A stretch of 8,820 bases of DNA from Candidatus Thalassarchaeaceae archaeon. Lineage in GTDB: Archaea > Thermoplasmatota > Poseidoniia > Poseidoniales > Thalassarchaeaceae. The notes below the pieces were generated by a model. The model saw only the letters and a list, made by a program, of their open reading frames with translations, was not told the DNA's origin and did no database searches. How positions within the stretch are numbered: the first letter of the stretch is position 1; each line of letters starts with the position of its first letter. Both the position numbers and the translations under genes were made by a program. Of this stretch, positions 6,473-8,820 are shown piece after piece. The stretch is taken from NCBI GenBank assembly GCA_029250425.1, contig JAQXFF010000219.1:1-8820 (forward strand). Reading direction: 5' to 3'.

Positions 6473-7447
6473 TTAAATCAATCCAACCATACGCCTGTAT
6501 GAGTCCAGCCTCGCATGATATTCGCCCCGATCCAAATCCAAGAGCCCTTCTGTTCCAAAATCAGAAATTGTGAAAGACGCTGTGACGGTTGCATGTACCA
6601 TTGCACTGTGTAATTCTTCACTTGTTGGAATCAAATTTTCCGAGTCAGATAATAGTGTCAATAATGTCCCAGCAAATGAATCCCCACAACCTGTTGGATC
6701 AATAATCTCGGAAGTTGGGAAAGCGGGTAAAGTTAGCAAACCATTTTCGGTCAAAGCAACACTGCCATGTTCACCCTTCTTGATAATGAGGATTGAAGGT
6801 CCATTTCCTGCCTCTTGTCCACCGGATAGAGCCTGACCTGTACGAATTGATTCACCAGCTCGAATTAGATTCTCATCCTTAGCAATCATCCGAACCTCCA
6901 TGTCATTGAGGATAGCCAAATCAACTCGCCTTAGTACACTCGAGAGTTCTTCAAAGGCAATGTCGATCCACAAGTTCATCGAATCCAATGCAGTGAATTT
7001 CGCCCCTTCACATTGATCAAGAACTTGGGATTGAATTGAAGGATGATTGTTTGCCAAGAATAGAACGCGAGGTGACCACCAAGCAACAGGAATTTTTGGT
7101 TCGTAATCCTTCAATACGTTTTGCTGTGTTTCAATGGTAATTGCTTGACCCATGTCGCCTTCGTATCGACCACGCCAACGGAATGTTCGGCCTCCCTCGA
7201 TGGTTTCCACACCATCGAGATTGAGGCCTGCTTGGCGAAGCAACTCAGTATCAGATTCACTGAAATCATCGCCGACTGCACATACAATGCCAACTGGCAA
7301 TATCTCACTAGATTCAAATCTTCGATTCGCATGGAAAGCCGCAGCAATGCCTGCAAATGTTCCTGAACCTCCCAATGAATTTGCGACTGTTCCAGCCTCG
7401 GTTTCAAGGTCGTCGTATGCAAGACTACCAACAATCACAATGTTCAT
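6473..7447 (-). CDS. PfkB-family sugar or nucleoside kinase
   Basis: PfkB (ribokinase) family enzymes phosphorylate sugars, nucleosides or related compounds with ATP in the cytoplasm. The 324-residue protein has normal length. It shows the N-terminal strand MNIVIVGSLAYDD, the substrate-site glycines in SLGGSGTFAG (24-33), the NDME motif (181-184, the family NxxE involved in Mg/phosphate binding), KKGEHG (223-228), and the second PfkB signature DPTGCGDSFAG (250-260) with D256 as the catalytic base. The signature usually has GAGD; here it is GCGD. The FRWRGRYEGDM segment (89-99) is shared with a widespread subgroup of uncharacterised PfkB kinases, so the substrate is unknown. Start at 7447 is chosen for the GGTGA site four bases upstream; the frame runs open for 39 more codons to 7564, but these overlap the biotin carboxylase gene and do not look like a kinase. 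It is the second gene of an operon. Confidence 0.88.
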   Translation of the reverse strand: MNIVIVGSLAYDDLETEAGTVANSLGGSGTFAGIAAAFHANRRFESSEILPVGIVCAVGDDFSESDTELLRQAGLNLDGVETIEGGRTFRWRGRYEGDMGQAITIETQQNVLKDYEPKIPVAWWSPRVLFLANNHPSIQSQVLDQCEGAKFTALDSMNLWIDIAFEELSSVLRRVDLAILNDMEVRMIAKDENLIRAGESIRTGQALSGGQEAGNGPSILIIKKGEHGSVALTENGLLTLPAFPTSEIIDPTGCGDSFAGTLLTLLSDSENLIPTSEELHSAMVHATVTASFTISDFGTEGLLDLDRGEYHARLDSYRRMVGLI

Positions 7448-7451
7448 GATA

Positions 7452-7456
7452 TCACC
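7452..7456 (-). promoter_or_regulatory. GGTGA ribosome-binding site of the PfkB gene, containing the upstream stop codon
   Basis: On the minus strand GGTGA is followed by TATC and the PfkB ATG at 7447. Its TGA (7454-7452) is also the stop codon of biotin carboxylase, so ribosomes ending the first gene halt on the initiation site of the second. This arrangement usually means translational coupling. Confidence 0.65.
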
Positions 7457-8789
7457 CGAGTAGATTAGGATGGTTTTCGAGGTATTGGATCGTGATATCA
7501 CGATCAATGAAATCAGGTTCGTCGAGGATGGCTTGGTGTAACGGTATGACTGTTTCAACACCAATGAGAGTCGTTTCTTTGAGAGCCCCTTTCATCTTCG
7601 CAATTGCTTCTTCACGATTTTGTCCCCACACGATGAGTTTGGCCAAAAGGGAGTCGAAACAACCTGGCATTTCGTAACCGATATGAGCGTGTGTATCCAC
7701 CCTCACACCTCGGCCCCCAGGGAAATGACAATCCCACAATTTCCCAGGAGATGGAACAAAGTTTCGAGGATCTTCCGCATTGAGCCTGCACTGAATTGAG
7801 TGCCCTGAAAATTGTATTTCATCTTGGCGCAGTGGAAGTGATTCGCCTGCAGCAACACGTATACCTAATTTTACCAAATCAACCCCGGTAATCATTTCGG
7901 TAATGGTATGTTCAACCTGGACACGGGGGTTGACTTCAAGAAAGTAAAATTCACCGTTTTTGTCACGTAGGAATTCAAATGTGGCCAAACCTCGATAACC
8001 AACTGCACGAGCACCCTCGCAAACCTTAGAACCAATTTTTTCACGGATTTCATCTGTTAGCCATGGGCCCTCTTCAAGCAACTTTTGATGCCTTCTTTGA
8101 ATCGAGCAAAAGCGCTCACCAAAATGCACTGCATCCACACCATCGGCGAGAACTTGAAACTCAATATGTTGTGCTCCTTCAATGTATTTCTCGACAAATA
8201 CTCGATTGTCACCAAATGCAGATTTCGCCCGAGATTGACAGAGATTTAGGGCTGATTCAAATTCACTTTCGTGGTGGACGATTTGCATTCCAATACCCCC
8301 ACCCCCTGCAGCCGCTTTGATAATCACTGGATAGCCAATCTCTGTTGCCAATTGACTTGCAACAATCGCGTTGTCAATTGCTTCATCGCTACCCTTGGCA
8401 ACGGGAAGTCCGGCAACCTCCATCGCCTTTCTAGCCTCAATTTTATCCCCCAATAATGAGATGACTTCAGCGCTCGGACCAATGAATGTGATGTCCTCTT
8501 CCTGACATCGCCTGACAAAATCTGCATTTTCTGCAAGAAAACCGTAGCCAGGGTGGATGGCTTCGGCTCCAACATCCTTCGCAGCCTGAATTATAGCTTC
8601 ATAATCCAGGTATGAATCAAGTGGGTTAGAACGATAGAGAGGGATTGCATAATCAGAAAACCGAACTGGGAGGGAAAGGCGATCTTCTCTGCCATGGACA
8701 ATACAAACCTCTACGCCAAGTTCGCGAAGAGCCCTACTAATTCGGAGCGCAATCTCGCCGCGATTGGCAATCAAGACACGCTTGAACAT
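7452..8789 (-). CDS. accC: Biotin carboxylase subunit of an acyl-CoA or pyruvate carboxylase
   Basis: This enzyme carboxylates biotin on its carrier protein using ATP and bicarbonate, the first half-reaction of acetyl/propionyl-CoA or pyruvate carboxylase. The 445-residue protein is full length for a stand-alone subunit and shows the domains in order: N-terminal MFKRVLIANRGEIA, HPGYGFLAEN (79-88), the ATP-grasp region with K116, K158 and the glycine loop AAAGGGGIGM (159-168), H208/E210, RRHQKL (232-237), and E272. The active-site block EVNPRVQVEHTITE (285-298) follows, then R335 in QCRLNAEDP. All main catalytic residues known from E. coli AccC are present. There is no biotin-carrier (MKM) domain, so carrier and carboxyltransferase subunits lie elsewhere. 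The HT in QVEHT is more like pyruvate carboxylase, while E. coli AccC has HP. Start at 8789 matches the family; upstream in-frame ATG 8801 and TTG 8816 exist, and the frame is open to the window edge. The PfkB gene follows in the same operon. Confidence 0.92.
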   Translation of the reverse strand: MFKRVLIANRGEIALRISRALRELGVEVCIVHGREDRLSLPVRFSDYAIPLYRSNPLDSYLDYEAIIQAAKDVGAEAIHPGYGFLAENADFVRRCQEEDITFIGPSAEVISLLGDKIEARKAMEVAGLPVAKGSDEAIDNAIVASQLATEIGYPVIIKAAAGGGGIGMQIVHHESEFESALNLCQSRAKSAFGDNRVFVEKYIEGAQHIEFQVLADGVDAVHFGERFCSIQRRHQKLLEEGPWLTDEIREKIGSKVCEGARAVGYRGLATFEFLRDKNGEFYFLEVNPRVQVEHTITEMITGVDLVKLGIRVAAGESLPLRQDEIQFSGHSIQCRLNAEDPRNFVPSPGKLWDCHFPGGRGVRVDTHAHIGYEMPGCFDSLLAKLIVWGQNREEAIAKMKGALKETTLIGVETVIPLHQAILDEPDFIDRDITIQYLENHPNLLG

Positions 8790-8820
8790 GGATGTTGGCA
8801 TTCGCGACCGGTTCAAAGGG

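Noticed and set aside
7448..7564. 39-residue N-terminal extension of the PfkB kinase
   Set aside because: The extension overlaps the 3' end of the biotin carboxylase gene, has no kinase-like sequence, and the ATG at 7447 has a GGTGA site and the family's usual first strand.
8790..8816. TTG start at 8816 or ATG at 8801 for biotin carboxylase
   Set aside because: Family members usually begin at MFKRVLIANRGE, matching 8789. The evidence is not decisive, because no start has a clear ribosome-binding site and the window ends 31 bases upstream.
1..8820. Search for CRISPR repeats, tRNA genes, rRNA, insertion-sequence ends and toxin-antitoxin pairs
   Set aside because: No regularly spaced repeats, tRNA-like cloverleaf with a TTC arm, transposase motifs or paired small genes were seen by eye in the gaps or elsewhere; a covariance-model scan was not possible.

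Overview
The window looks like a piece of an archaeal genome, most probably a planktonic marine euryarchaeon of the Poseidoniia (Marine Group II/III) type. That assignment is an inference. It rests on TATA-like boxes 25-30 bases before likely transcription starts, at least one apparently leaderless gene, GGTGA/GGAG ribosome-binding sites, an archaeal-style EF-Tu/SelB-like factor, and a large secreted beta-sandwich protein of a kind common in these organisms. Gene packing is tight: seven protein genes (one cut by the left edge) fill nearly all of the sequence. No rRNA, tRNA, CRISPR array, insertion sequence or phage gene was seen.

Layout. (1) 1-2185, minus: the first 728 residues of a secreted or surface-exposed protein with a signal peptide; the 3' end lies outside the window. 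Its 118-base upstream region holds a TATA-like box, a perfect 15-base palindrome at the expected transcript start, and a GC-rich hairpin next to a T tract at the end of the preceding gene. (2) 2304-2960, minus: a ThiI-type PP-loop sulfurtransferase without the N-terminal ferredoxin-like/THUMP half. (3) 3060-3521 and 3550-4533, plus: a hotdog acyl-CoA thioesterase, then an EF-Tu/SelB-like protein whose GTPase domain has lost its nucleotide-binding motifs; they probably share a transcript. The sulfurtransferase and thioesterase genes diverge from a short region with one A/T-rich TATA-like element that could serve both. (4) 4616-6472, plus: a 618-residue protein with two membrane helices near the N-terminus, a long low-complexity linker and a charged C-terminal domain. 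I do not recognise it. (5) 7452-8789 then 6473-7447, both minus: biotin carboxylase (acyl-CoA/pyruvate carboxylase type) and a PfkB-family kinase. They are apparently translationally coupled, because the stop codon of the first lies inside the ribosome-binding site of the second.

How the genes might work together. Biotin carboxylase and the thioesterase both act in acyl-CoA metabolism but lie in separate transcription units, so a shared pathway is only a suggestion. Carboxyltransferase and biotin carrier subunits must be encoded elsewhere. I see no convincing complete new multigene system. The best candidates for new biology are the 618-residue membrane-anchored protein, the GTPase-dead EF-Tu-like factor next to a thioesterase, the THUMP-less ThiI, and the coupled biotin carboxylase-PfkB pair.
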